Shown: piece after piece, positions 1 to 6,844 of the stretch | Layout: each line of letters starts with the position of its first letter | Numbering within the stretch: position 1 is the stretch's first letter | From: Planctomycetaceae bacterium | GTDB lineage: Bacteria > Planctomycetota > Planctomycetia > Planctomycetales > Planctomycetaceae | Assembly (NCBI GenBank): GCA_020426425.1 | Contig: JAGQQB010000169.1 | Coordinates: 1 to 7,923 of the forward strand | Direction of reading: 5' to 3' | Length of the DNA: 7,923 nt | Translations under genes and position numbers: made by a program | Notes under the pieces: model-generated | The model's input: only the letters and a program-made list of their open reading frames with translations | Told to the model about the DNA's origin: nothing | Database searches by the model: none

Positions 1-735
1 ATTGATGAGCATGAACATGAGGGCGAACTCCGCTTGAGCAACAGGCCGCTCGGTCAAGTGATGCTCGTCGATAATGCCCCAGCGTCCGCCCCGCTGCTGG
101 TGGTCGACCAACTGGACGTTCACAAAGGCCAGGCAGTCAACGCCGGCGAAACGCTGTGCCAACTGGTCGATTTGAGCCGCCTGTACATTGAGGGACACGC
201 CTTCGAACAGGATGCTGCCGCACTGAGTCATGCGGCGGAGCAAGGCTGGACGATCACCGCGATCCTCGGCGATCCCGCTGATGGCAACGTCGTCGAAGGC
301 TTGCGATTGGCATACTTGGGAAACAGTGTGGACCGCGAGTCTCGGACGCTGCCGTTCTACGTCGATCTACTCAACGAAGTCGTCCGCGACACGGAAAACG
401 GTGACCACCAACGCTTCATTACCTGGCGGTATCGACCCGGGCAGCGTATGCAACTCGAGGTTCCCATCGAGGAATGGACCGATCAAATCGTGCTCCCGGT
501 CGATGCTGCGGTGCAGGAAGGGGCCGATTGGTTTGTCTTTCAGCAGAACGGCAAACGCTTCGATCGGATCGCGGTCCATGTCCGGCATCGAGATCAACGC
601 AGTGTCGTTGTGGCCAACGATGGCTCCCTGTTCCCAGGCGATGTCGTCGCGCTGAAATCGGCGCATCAAATGCAGATGGCAATTCGGAACCAGTCAGGAG
701 GAGCGGTCGATCCGCACGCGGGGCACAACCACTAA
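1..735 (+). CDS. RND efflux periplasmic adaptor (membrane fusion protein), 3' part
   Basis: This is the C-terminal 244 residues of a periplasmic adaptor of the CusB/HlyD type, which links an inner-membrane RND pump to an outer-membrane channel. The frame is open from base 1, so the gene starts upstream; the TTG at 34 is only an internal codon. Visible residues 31-60 resemble the second half of a barrel-sandwich (lipoyl-like) domain, with VHKGQAVNAGETL then LVDLSRLYIEG. Residues 60-150 fit the beta-barrel, ending in a YRPGQRMQLEVP stretch, and 160-222 fit the membrane-proximal domain with VLPVDAAV. The protein ends in a His-rich tail (HAGHNH), and the first visible codons give DEHEHEGE, so metal-binding segments may flank the domain. 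Its position 56 nt before an RND pump gene supports the assignment. The family is clear; the metal substrate cannot be read from the sequence. Confidence 0.9.
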   Translation: MDEHEHEGELRLSNRPLGQVMLVDNAPASAPLLVVDQLDVHKGQAVNAGETLCQLVDLSRLYIEGHAFEQDAAALSHAAEQGWTITAILGDPADGNVVEGLRLAYLGNSVDRESRTLPFYVDLLNEVVRDTENGDHQRFITWRYRPGQRMQLEVPIEEWTDQIVLPVDAAVQEGADWFVFQQNGKRFDRIAVHVRHRDQRSVVVANDGSLFPGDVVALKSAHQMQMAIRNQSGGAVDPHAGHNH

Positions 736-776
736 GTGTCTTTGCTGCTCGCCCCGCTCATTTTCCGACTGGTCCT

Positions 777-782
777 AAAGGA
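777..782 (+). promoter_or_regulatory. Ribosome binding site of the RND pump gene
   Basis: AAAGGA lies 9 nt before the ATG at 792. It decides the start: the frame is open back to about 474, but the upstream part overlaps the adaptor gene and encodes a non-family, Arg/Cys-rich sequence. From 792 the protein begins MLNAIIRFSLQHR, a typical N-terminus for this pump family. Confidence 0.65.
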
Positions 783-791
783 TGCCGTCCG

Positions 792-3700
792 ATGCTCAAC
801 GCCATTATCCGATTCTCGCTGCAACACCGGCTGCTGATTGTCGCCATCGCCCTGTTCCTGACCGGCTATGGCAGTTGGCGCGCGGCCAGCATGCCAATTG
901 ACGTCTTCCCAGACCTCAACCGCCCCCGAGTGGTAATCATGACCGAAGCGCCCGGCATGGCGCCGGAAGAGGTCGAGACCCTGATTACATTTCCGCTCGA
1001 AACAGCTCTCAATGGGGCGAACGGCGTCGACGTGGTGCGGAGTTCGTCGGGCGTCGGGATTTCCGTAATCTATGTCGAGTTCGACTGGGGAACGGACATC
1101 TACACCGATCGGCAGATCGTGGCTGAGCGGATGCAACTTGCGCAAGAACGGATGCCGAAGGGGATCAATCCTCAACTCGCGCCGATCTCCAGCATCATGG
1201 GACAGATTCTCATGCTCGGCATGTGGAGCGACGATCCCAATGTCACGCCAATGGAGCTTCGCACTTCTGCCGACTGGGTGGTGCGGCAACGCCTGCTAAC
1301 GGTGCCAAAGGTGTCGCAGGTCTTCACCATGGGGGGGGATCGAAAGCAGTTCCAGGTGCTGGTCGATCCCGAATCACTGTTGCGGTATGGAGTCACACTG
1401 CATCAAGTCAAAGAGGCGGTGATCAACAGTAACGAGAATGCCACCGGAGGATATCTGGATCAGCAGGGGCCCAATGAACTGCTCGTCCGAGCGTTGGGGC
1501 GGCTGAAGTCGATTGACGACCTGGAACGCGTTGTCGTGGTTGTTCGCCAAGGCCGGCCGGTAACACTCCAGCAGGTGGCGCGCGTGGTGGAAGCGGCCCA
1601 GGTAAAGCGCGGGGACAGTTCCGCCTACTTGAGAGTGACCGACGAAGCGACTGGCAACGAGCGCTGGAGTGGCGGACCTGCGGTCGTGTTGACGATCAAC
1701 AAGCAACCCGGTGCCGACACGCGTCAACTGACGTCCGACATCATGGAGGCGGTCCACGAACTTGAGGCGACGTTGCCACCGGGGACACGGATTGAGCCGT
1801 TGTACTCGCAGGATTCGTTCATCGACCGGGCGATCCAGAACATTGAAGAGGCGCTGCGTGACGGCGGTCTGCTTGTGGTGGTCGTACTGTTCCTGTTCCT
1901 GCTGAATTTGCGGACGACATTCATCACGCTGACGGCGATCCCGCTGTCGCTCGTGACGACTGCGATCGTGTTCGACTATCTGGGCCTGTCGATTAACACG
2001 ATGACGCTCGGAGGACTCGCGGTCGCGATTGGCGAACTGGTCGACGATGCGATCGTCGATGTCGAAAACATCTTCCGTCGTCTGAAGGAGAATCGCGCCG
2101 CCGAGCATCCGCTGCCACCATTGCTGGTCGTTTTTCGGGCGAGCGCAGAGGTGCGCAACTCGATTGTCGTCGGGACGATCATCGTGATACTAGTGTTCGT
2201 TCCGCTGTTCGCACTCGGGGGCATGGAAGGGCGGCTATTCGCTCCGCTGGGAATGGCGTACATCGTGTCGATTCTGGCATCACTTTTCGTCTCGCTCACC
2301 GTGACGCCGGTCCTGTCGTACTGGTTGCTGGCGGGCCGCACGGCATCGAGAGAAGAACATGACGGACCGGTGCTGCTCGTGCTGAAGTGGCTCGCCGACA
2401 AAGTGATTCGCTTCAGCCTGACTTTTCCGCAACTGAACCTGCTGGTCACCGTGGGTATGGTGCTGCTGGCGGCGCTATTCGTCTCGCGACTCGATCGCGA
2501 CTTCCTGCCGCCGTTCAACGAAGGAGCGGTTCAACTGAATGTCATCCTGCCGCCGGGCACGTCCCTGGCAACCTCGCAGGAGATCAATCAATCGGTGGAG
2601 GCGGAACTCAAGGCCCTCGAGGACGTGATTCGGTTTGCACGCCGCACGGGCCGAGCCGAACTCGACGAACATGCCGAAGGAGTCAACATGACGGAATACA
2701 TCATCGAACTCCGTCCCGACTCCCCGCGTTCACGCACGGAACAACTCGCCGAGATCCGTGAGGCGATGACGCATGTGACCGGCATTGTGACCGCCGTTGA
2801 ACAACCAATTTCCCACCTCATTTCGCACATGCTCTCGGGAGTGAAGGCGCAAATTGGGATCAAGTTGTATGGCGATGATCTCGACATTCTGCGAAGACAG
2901 GCCGAAGCATTGAAAGCGGAGGTGGAACTCGTCCCCGGCGTACGGGATCTGATGATCGAGCCGCAGGTGATCATTCCGCAACTGCGGATCGAACTCAATC
3001 GCGATCAGTTGCAGCAATACGGACTCACCGCCGCTGCGGTGAACGAGTTCATCGGCACGGCAATGAACGGGGACGTGGTCACCGAAGTTCTGGTCGATCA
3101 ACGAACCATCGACGTAATCGTCCGCATGGAAGAACAGTATCGCGAGGACATTCATGCGTTGCGGCGACTGTCAATTGAGCTCCCCGAAGGAGGCCGCATT
3201 CCACTCTCGGCGGTCGCGCGAGTGTATGAGTCGGGGGGACCGAACACCGTCAACCGTGAACATGTGCGGCGGCGGATCGTACTGCAGTGCAACGTCGCCG
3301 GACGGGGCGTGGTCGATGTCGTGCATGACATCCAGGAGATCGTGAAACCGGTCGTGGCTGAACTCCCCTCAGGGTATTTCGTGGAATACGGGGGGCAATT
3401 CGAGAGCCAGCAGTCGGCAAGCCGCGTCATCGGATTGCTGTTCACCGTCTCGGCGATTGGTGTCTTCCTTGTCCTGTACACGATGTTCCGCTCCGTCAAC
3501 CTGTCGTTGCAAGTGATGGCGGCATTACCCATGGCGTTTATCGGCTCGGTGATCGCACTGGTGATCACCGGGCAGACATTGACCATCGCCGCGATGGTCG
3601 GATTCATTTCGCTCGCCGGGATCGCCTCGCGCAACGGAATTCTGTTACTGAACCATTACCTGCATCTGGTGCAGCATGAAGGGGAAGGCTTCACCAAATC

Positions 3701-4028
3701 GATGATCATTCGCGCTGGTCTGGAACGACTGGCTCCGGTGCTGATGACGGCGCTTACCTCGGGCATTGGCCTCGTGCCGCTGGTGCTGGCGGCGGGCGAA
3801 CCAGGAAAAGAAATCCTGTACCCAGTTGCGACCGTCATTCTCGGCGGACTGATCAGTTCCACGTTGCTGGACTTCTTTGTGCATCCTGCACTGTTCTGGC
3901 TGTTTGGCCTGAATGCTGCTCGACGCGTCGTCGCGGAAACGCAATCGGAAGTCGAACTTGTTGAAGAGACCGCTGTCGAGCATCCTGCGGCGGCGTCTCC
4001 TATTCTCACTCACCCAACGCCTGTATAG
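792..4028 (+). CDS. CusA/CzcA-family heavy-metal efflux RND permease
   Basis: This is a full-length inner-membrane proton-driven pump of 1078 aa, normal for the HME-RND family, which exports metal ions through a tripartite complex. TM1 is near residues 13-33, followed by the family motif around MPIDVFPDLNRPRV (34-47). TM2-TM6 lie at about 358-515, the second periplasmic loop at about 567-875, and TM8-TM12 at about 878-1040. TM4 carries AIGELVDDAIVDVEN (412-426). D418 and E425 match the proton-relay Asp and Glu of CzcA, while the first CzcA Asp is Ala here, as in CusA. Of the three Met residues used by CusA for Cu/Ag, M633 and M680 appear to have counterparts, but the one expected near GAVQLNVILPPG (578-589) is not Met. 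The C-terminus ends in an acidic tail. It follows the adaptor and precedes a coupled lipoprotein gene. The family is certain; the substrate is open. Confidence 0.95.
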   Translation: MLNAIIRFSLQHRLLIVAIALFLTGYGSWRAASMPIDVFPDLNRPRVVIMTEAPGMAPEEVETLITFPLETALNGANGVDVVRSSSGVGISVIYVEFDWGTDIYTDRQIVAERMQLAQERMPKGINPQLAPISSIMGQILMLGMWSDDPNVTPMELRTSADWVVRQRLLTVPKVSQVFTMGGDRKQFQVLVDPESLLRYGVTLHQVKEAVINSNENATGGYLDQQGPNELLVRALGRLKSIDDLERVVVVVRQGRPVTLQQVARVVEAAQVKRGDSSAYLRVTDEATGNERWSGGPAVVLTINKQPGADTRQLTSDIMEAVHELEATLPPGTRIEPLYSQDSFIDRAIQNIEEALRDGGLLVVVVLFLFLLNLRTTFITLTAIPLSLVTTAIVFDYLGLSINTMTLGGLAVAIGELVDDAIVDVENIFRRLKENRAAEHPLPPLLVVFRASAEVRNSIVVGTIIVILVFVPLFALGGMEGRLFAPLGMAYIVSILASLFVSLTVTPVLSYWLLAGRTASREEHDGPVLLVLKWLADKVIRFSLTFPQLNLLVTVGMVLLAALFVSRLDRDFLPPFNEGAVQLNVILPPGTSLATSQEINQSVEAELKALEDVIRFARRTGRAELDEHAEGVNMTEYIIELRPDSPRSRTEQLAEIREAMTHVTGIVTAVEQPISHLISHMLSGVKAQIGIKLYGDDLDILRRQAEALKAEVELVPGVRDLMIEPQVIIPQLRIELNRDQLQQYGLTAAAVNEFIGTAMNGDVVTEVLVDQRTIDVIVRMEEQYREDIHALRRLSIELPEGGRIPLSAVARVYESGGPNTVNREHVRRRIVLQCNVAGRGVVDVVHDIQEIVKPVVAELPSGYFVEYGGQFESQQSASRVIGLLFTVSAIGVFLVLYTMFRSVNLSLQVMAALPMAFIGSVIALVITGQTLTIAAMVGFISLAGIASRNGILLLNHYLHLVQHEGEGFTKSMIIRAGLERLAPVLMTALTSGIGLVPLVLAAGEPGKEILYPVATVILGGLISSTLLDFFVHPALFWLFGLNAARRVVAETQSEVELVEETAVEHPAAASPILTHPTPV

Positions 4029-4030
4029 GA
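4027..4030 (+). promoter_or_regulatory. Ribosome binding site overlapping the pump stop codon
   Basis: AGGA shares bases with the pump TAG stop (4026-4028) and sits 8 nt before the ATG at 4039. This arrangement suggests translational coupling of the lipoprotein to the pump. It also fixes the start at 4039 rather than at in-frame codons inside the pump gene. Confidence 0.6.
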
Positions 4031-4038
4031 CAATCTTC

Positions 4039-4557
4039 ATGAAAATCGCATTCACGTTCACTCTGCTGGCGAGCAGTCTCTGCCTGATCACCATCGGCTG
4101 CGCTCCGGCGCCAGCGCCAAGTCCGCCTGCGAACCAGACAACGTCCGGCGATGGACATGATCATGGCGCCCACGAACACGCCCATCCGACCGAAGGTCCA
4201 CATCATGGAAGCCTGATCGAGCTGGGCAACGAGGAGTATCACGCCGAACTGGTCCACGATACCGAGTCGGTGACGATCTACATCCTCGACGCGGCCGCGA
4301 AGGTGGCTGTACCGATCAGCACCGCGAACATCACCATCAACGCGGTGGTCGACGACATGCCGCGACAATTCGAACTCGCCGCCAACCCAGACGCAGGCGA
4401 CCCCGCAGGACAAAGCTCGCGTTTCCAACTCACCGACGCCGAGCTAGTCAAGACGCTCGACTCCGAAACGGCACAGCCAAAACTCAATGTGGTCATCAAT
4501 GACGAGCCATTTCGGGGGACGATTTCGCATGATCATGATCACGGGCATGAGCATTGA
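4039..4557 (+). CDS. Small His-rich lipoprotein, putative metal-binding accessory of the RND operon
   Basis: This 172-aa protein has a lipoprotein-like signal peptide: K2, a hydrophobic stretch 4-19, then ITIGC with the likely lipidated Cys at 21. Thr at -3 is off the usual consensus. A Pro/Ala linker (22-30) leads to a His cluster at 40-56 with eight His residues (GHDHGAHEHAH, then PHHG), and the protein ends in HDHDHGHEH. The middle (57-150) looks like a compact beta-rich domain beginning with SLIELGNEEYHAELVHD. I recall similar domains as hypothetical proteins in planctomycetes but know no assigned function. The gene starts 10 nt after the pump stop, with its ribosome binding site in that stop codon, so it belongs to the operon. 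A role in binding or delivering a divalent or soft metal in the periplasm is inference from the His clusters and context. Confidence 0.85.
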   Translation: MKIAFTFTLLASSLCLITIGCAPAPAPSPPANQTTSGDGHDHGAHEHAHPTEGPHHGSLIELGNEEYHAELVHDTESVTIYILDAAAKVAVPISTANITINAVVDDMPRQFELAANPDAGDPAGQSSRFQLTDAELVKTLDSETAQPKLNVVINDEPFRGTISHDHDHGHEH

Positions 4558-4579
4558 GTGGGTAGTTGGTAGAAAACCT

Positions 4580-4605
4580 CTAACCCCTCACCCCTCACCT
4601 CACCT
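4580..4605 (+). repeat. Short CCCCTCA tandem tract
   Basis: Two adjacent CCCCTCA units (4584-4590 and 4591-4597) are followed by the partial copies CCTCA and CCT. The tract lies between the lipoprotein stop and the first homologous codon of the truncated heme-domain gene, at the probable rearrangement point. The rest of 4558-4579 shows nothing recognisable. Confidence 0.5.
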
Positions 4606-5010
4606 GGAGAGCAAGTCTTCTATCACCCCAACGGCCCTGGCTGCTTCAAGTGTCACACCGTGAATGGGCGCGGCGGTCGCGTGGGGCCGGATTTGTCACG
4701 GATTGGAGCGGCCTTCACTCGGGAGAAGTTGATCGAGTCGATCCTGAAACCATCGCAGGAGGTGTCGCCGCAGTTCACCACCTGGAACATGGCCCTCACC
4801 GACGGCCGGGTGCTCACCGGGATGCTGGTGCATGAGAATCAAGGGGAGACGACGCTGGGGAACGACAAAGGCGAGTTGACGACGATCCAGACCCTGGACA
4901 TCGACGCCCGCACCCCGGTGCGGACCTCGGTGATGCCGGACAAGCTCGAAGACCGGATGACAATGCTGGAGTTTCGGCAGCTGATCGAGTTCCTGCAGAG
5001 GCTGCGTTAA
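4606..5010 (+). pseudogene. 5'-truncated PVC-type c-heme domain protein (Planctomycete cytochrome C-like)
   Basis: This fragment of about 134 residues corresponds to the C-terminal heme-binding domain found at the end of large planctomycete and verrucomicrobial proteins, often of about 1000 aa with membrane-bound dehydrogenase/beta-propeller parts. GEQVFYHPNGPG leads into the c-heme motif CFKCH (4642-4656), then GRGGRVGPDLSRIG, then ESILKPSQEVSPQF, and later TLDIDARTPV with DKLEDRMT before the stop at 5008-5010. The domain itself looks intact. The frame is closed upstream by TAG at 4570-4572, and the lipoprotein ends at 4557, leaving no room for a start, signal peptide or upstream domains. 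A GTG at 4660 could in principle start translation, but the product would lack CxxCH and an export signal. I read it as a relic left by a deletion or rearrangement. The domain identity is strong; its origin is inferred. Confidence 0.8.
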
Positions 5011-5012
5011 GG

Positions 5013-5054
5013 GGCGACGCAGGACTGTTAGCGCTAACCGACACCAGCGTCGCC
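5013..5054. repeat. Inverted repeat enclosing a 12-bp palindrome
   Basis: GGCGACGC (5013-5020) pairs perfectly with GCGTCGCC (5047-5054). The 26-nt loop contains the perfect palindrome GTTAGCGCTAAC (5027-5038). The left arm can also pair with CCTGCGTC (5056-5063) through GACGCAGG, giving two competing stems. There is no T-run, so it is not a canonical terminator. It may be a dispersed intergenic repeat or a protein-binding site. Confidence 0.5.
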
Positions 5055-5070
5055 GCCTGCGTCAACATTT

Positions 5071-5110
5071 GCGCTAACCACATGTGCCGAGGATGCCCAG
5101 GCCCCACATG
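5071..5110. repeat. Second GCGCTAAC copy and a CATGTG/CACATG inverted repeat
   Basis: GCGCTAAC recurs at 5071-5078, matching the right part of the palindrome at 5027-5038. It is followed by CATGTG (5081-5086) and its complement CACATG (5105-5110) across 18 nt. The remainder, 5111-5209, shows no feature I can support beyond presumably holding the promoter and leader of the next gene. Confidence 0.4.
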
Positions 5111-5209
5111 GAAACCGTAACACACTATCAATCCTACACTTACGAACACTGCCAAAGTAACCACAACGACTGGCACGGGAACTGCAATACCTGAAACCGT
5201 TCACAACTC

Positions 5210-5216
5210 AGGAGGG
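5210..5216 (+). promoter_or_regulatory. Strong Shine-Dalgarno of the persulfide dioxygenase gene
   Basis: AGGAGGG is centred at good spacing, 7 nt before the ATG at 5224. It is the strongest Shine-Dalgarno in the window and supports both the start and efficient translation. Confidence 0.75.
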
Positions 5217-5223
5217 CAGAACC

Positions 5224-6636
5224 ATGTTTCTGAAGCAGTATTACCTTGGCTGTCTGGCGCATGCGTCGTACATGATTGGCGACGAGGAGACAGGCGTGGC
5301 CGCCGTCGTCGATCCTCAGCGGGACATTGATCAGTATCTGGTCGATGCCCGCGAACACGGCTTCGAAATCAAGCATGTGTTCCTGACGCACTTCCATGCA
5401 GACTTCCTGGCCGGTCATATCGAACTGCGGGATCAGCTCGGAGCACAGATCTATCTGGGCGCCCGGGCCGAAGCGGAGTACGACTTCGTCCCGCTGCATG
5501 AAGGGGACAGCGTCGAGTTCGGCAACGTCCGACTGCAGGCGCTCGAGACTCCAGGGCACACGCCGGAAGGCTTGTCGCTGCTGGTCTTCGATACGACGAA
5601 GAGTGCGTCGACACCACAAGCTGTGCTAACGGGTGACACGCTGTTCATCGGTGATGTCGGTCGGCCCGACTTGCTGGCTTCGATTGGTGTCACTGCCGAC
5701 GAACTCGCCGAGATGCTGTACCACTCAGTCCAGAAACTGAAGGGGCTGCCGGACGAAACACTTGTCTACCCTGCTCACGGAGCGGGATCACTGTGTGGCA
5801 AGAACCTCAGTGACGAAACCGTCAGCACAATTGGCGAACAGAAGAAATACAACTACGCCTTGAGGGACATACCGCTTGAAGACTTCGTGCCGCTGGTGCA
5901 GGTCGAGCAGCCCGATGCTCCCGAGTACTTTGTGTACGATGCGATCAAGAACCGCCAGGAACGCGAGAACCTGGAAGCGACGATGCAGAAGTCACTCGTC
6001 GCGCTGTCGCTGGAAGACGTGCTGCAACGACAAGCCGCTGGAGAGCAGGTGGTCGATGTCCGTGATGCCGTAGAATTCGATGCCGGGCATCTGGCAGGTG
6101 CGGTGCATGTCGGTCTGCGTGGCAAGTACGCCACTTGGGCCGGGACCGTGCTCGGACATGATCGTCCGATCATCGTCATTGCTGACGAAGGGGAAGAGGA
6201 AGAAGCAGTGATGCGTCTCGGACGCATCGGCTTTGACAATGTCGCCGGTTATCTGGCCAACGGCATGTCCGCCCTCGTCCCGCATCAGGATCTGGTACAA
6301 TCAGTGGAACGGATCACCGCCCCCGCACTCCAGGAACGATTGGTCGCCGATGCACTCCAGGTATTGGACGTGCGGAGCGAACGGGAGCGGGCGACGGTCG
6401 GCTACATCGAAGGCAGCCTGAACATTCCGCTCAACCATCTGGAAGAACGGATGGCTGAAGTCCCTGCCGGAAGGCCCCTCGCGGTTCACTGTGCCGGAGG
6501 CTATCGCTCGGCGATCGCGGCGAGCCTGCTGCAGAAGCATGGCATTGTCAACATTCTGGATGTCGTGGGTGGCTTCCAGGCCTGGGTAAAATCCGGTCTG
6601 CCAGTCACCGAGGAGGCAACTGCGACATCCCCATAA
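5224..6636 (+). CDS. CstB-like persulfide dioxygenase fused to pseudo-rhodanese and rhodanese
   Basis: This 470-aa protein is of the MBL-fold persulfide dioxygenase-sulfurtransferase type, which oxidises low-molecular-weight persulfides to sulfite or thiosulfate in the cytoplasm. Residues 1-200 form the metallo-hydrolase domain. THFHADFLAGH (55-65) gives the first iron ligand H56, GHTPE gives H112, and LTGDTLFIGDVGRPD gives D138, the ETHE1-type H/H/D set. PAHGAGSLCGK (183-193) carries C191 in the position of a redox Cys known in CstB-like enzymes. Residues 262-350 are a rhodanese fold that has lost its catalytic Cys: DVRDAVEFDAGH is present, but the active-site strand reads IIVIADEGEEEE. Residues 375-462 are a complete rhodanese with LDVRSE and C423 in HCAGGYRS. 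This three-part order matches CstB. No signal peptide is seen. Neighbouring rhodanese and CoA-disulfide reductase-like genes support persulfide metabolism. Confidence 0.93.
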   Translation: MFLKQYYLGCLAHASYMIGDEETGVAAVVDPQRDIDQYLVDAREHGFEIKHVFLTHFHADFLAGHIELRDQLGAQIYLGARAEAEYDFVPLHEGDSVEFGNVRLQALETPGHTPEGLSLLVFDTTKSASTPQAVLTGDTLFIGDVGRPDLLASIGVTADELAEMLYHSVQKLKGLPDETLVYPAHGAGSLCGKNLSDETVSTIGEQKKYNYALRDIPLEDFVPLVQVEQPDAPEYFVYDAIKNRQERENLEATMQKSLVALSLEDVLQRQAAGEQVVDVRDAVEFDAGHLAGAVHVGLRGKYATWAGTVLGHDRPIIVIADEGEEEEAVMRLGRIGFDNVAGYLANGMSALVPHQDLVQSVERITAPALQERLVADALQVLDVRSERERATVGYIEGSLNIPLNHLEERMAEVPAGRPLAVHCAGGYRSAIAASLLQKHGIVNILDVVGGFQAWVKSGLPVTEEATATSP

Positions 6637-6646
6637 AACGGAACCA

Positions 6647-6737
6647 CAACAGGTGGGTGACTGTCCTCGCGACAGCAGATGCCTTTCGATTGGCCCGCCG
6701 AAAGTCGTCTGGGAAGCTCGACCTCACCCACCTGTTG
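6647..6737 (+). other. 91-nt structured element closed by a perfect 14-bp inverted repeat
   Basis: CAACAGGTGGGTGA (6647-6660) is the exact reverse complement of TCACCCACCTGTTG (6724-6737). Inside lie CTGTC/GACAG (6661-6665 with 6671-6675, 5-nt loop), stacked directly on the outer stem, and CTTTCG/CGAAAG (6683-6688 with 6699-6704, 10-nt loop). A weak third pairing TCG/CGA (6705-6707 with 6719-6721) is possible. The 3' arm is followed by CTTTTGAT, a short T-run. It could be an RNA element or attenuator, an unusual terminator of the upstream gene, or a small inverted-repeat mobile element; no target duplication is evident. Confidence 0.55.
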
Positions 6738-6767
6738 CTTTTGATCCTTCCGGTGCCGGGTCCAGGT

Positions 6768-6784
6768 GCTGGCCGTTGACCAGC
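6768..6784 (+). repeat. Small hairpin in the rhodanese leader
   Basis: GCTGG (6768-6772) pairs with CCAGC (6780-6784) across a 7-nt loop. It lies between the 91-nt element and the UUCG hairpin, making the whole leader hairpin-rich. Alone it is weak evidence for any function. Confidence 0.3.
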
Positions 6785-6808
6785 GATCCATAAGACCAAA
6801 ACAACCCT

Positions 6809-6824
6809 CCTCGATTCGTCGAGG
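6809..6824 (+). promoter_or_regulatory. UUCG-loop hairpin before the rhodanese ribosome binding site
   Basis: CCTCGA (6809-6814), TTCG and TCGAGG (6819-6824) form a perfect 6-bp stem with a four-base loop. It ends 8 nt before the Shine-Dalgarno. It may protect the 5' end of the mRNA or affect initiation; there is no T-run, so it is not a terminator. Confidence 0.45.
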
Positions 6825-6832
6825 CATTACTC

Positions 6833-6837
6833 AAGGA
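6833..6837 (+). promoter_or_regulatory. Ribosome binding site of the rhodanese-DUF2892 gene
   Basis: AAGGA lies 7 nt before the ATG at 6845 and 10 nt before a second in-frame ATG at 6848. Spacing favours the first. Confidence 0.6.
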
Positions 6838-6844
6838 AAGAGAC

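Noticed and set aside
474..791. Upstream extension of the pump reading frame
   Set aside because: It overlaps the adaptor gene in another frame and encodes an atypical Arg/Cys-rich sequence. The ATG at 792 has a ribosome binding site and a family-like N-terminus.
1374..2108. Minus-strand open frame (244 aa) inside the pump gene
   Set aside because: It is a shadow of strongly conserved pump coding sequence on the + strand with no domain content.
4660..5010. Translation of the heme-domain remnant from GTG 4660
   Set aside because: This start falls just after CFKCH, removing the heme site, and gives no export signal; no good ribosome binding site is seen.
5150..5175. TGCCA/TGGCA inverted half-sites before the dioxygenase gene
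   Set aside because: They are only 5 bp and 16 nt apart. The resemblance to the palindrome at 7418-7431 is too short to claim a shared operator.
6647..6737. tRNA gene within the structured element
   Set aside because: The outer stem is 14 bp, the arms do not match tRNA spacing, and there is no anticodon arm or T-loop in the right place.
6776..6799. Sigma70-like promoter with TTGACC at 6776-6781
   Set aside because: No reasonable -10 hexamer occurs at 16-18 nt spacing; TTGACC is also partly within a small hairpin.
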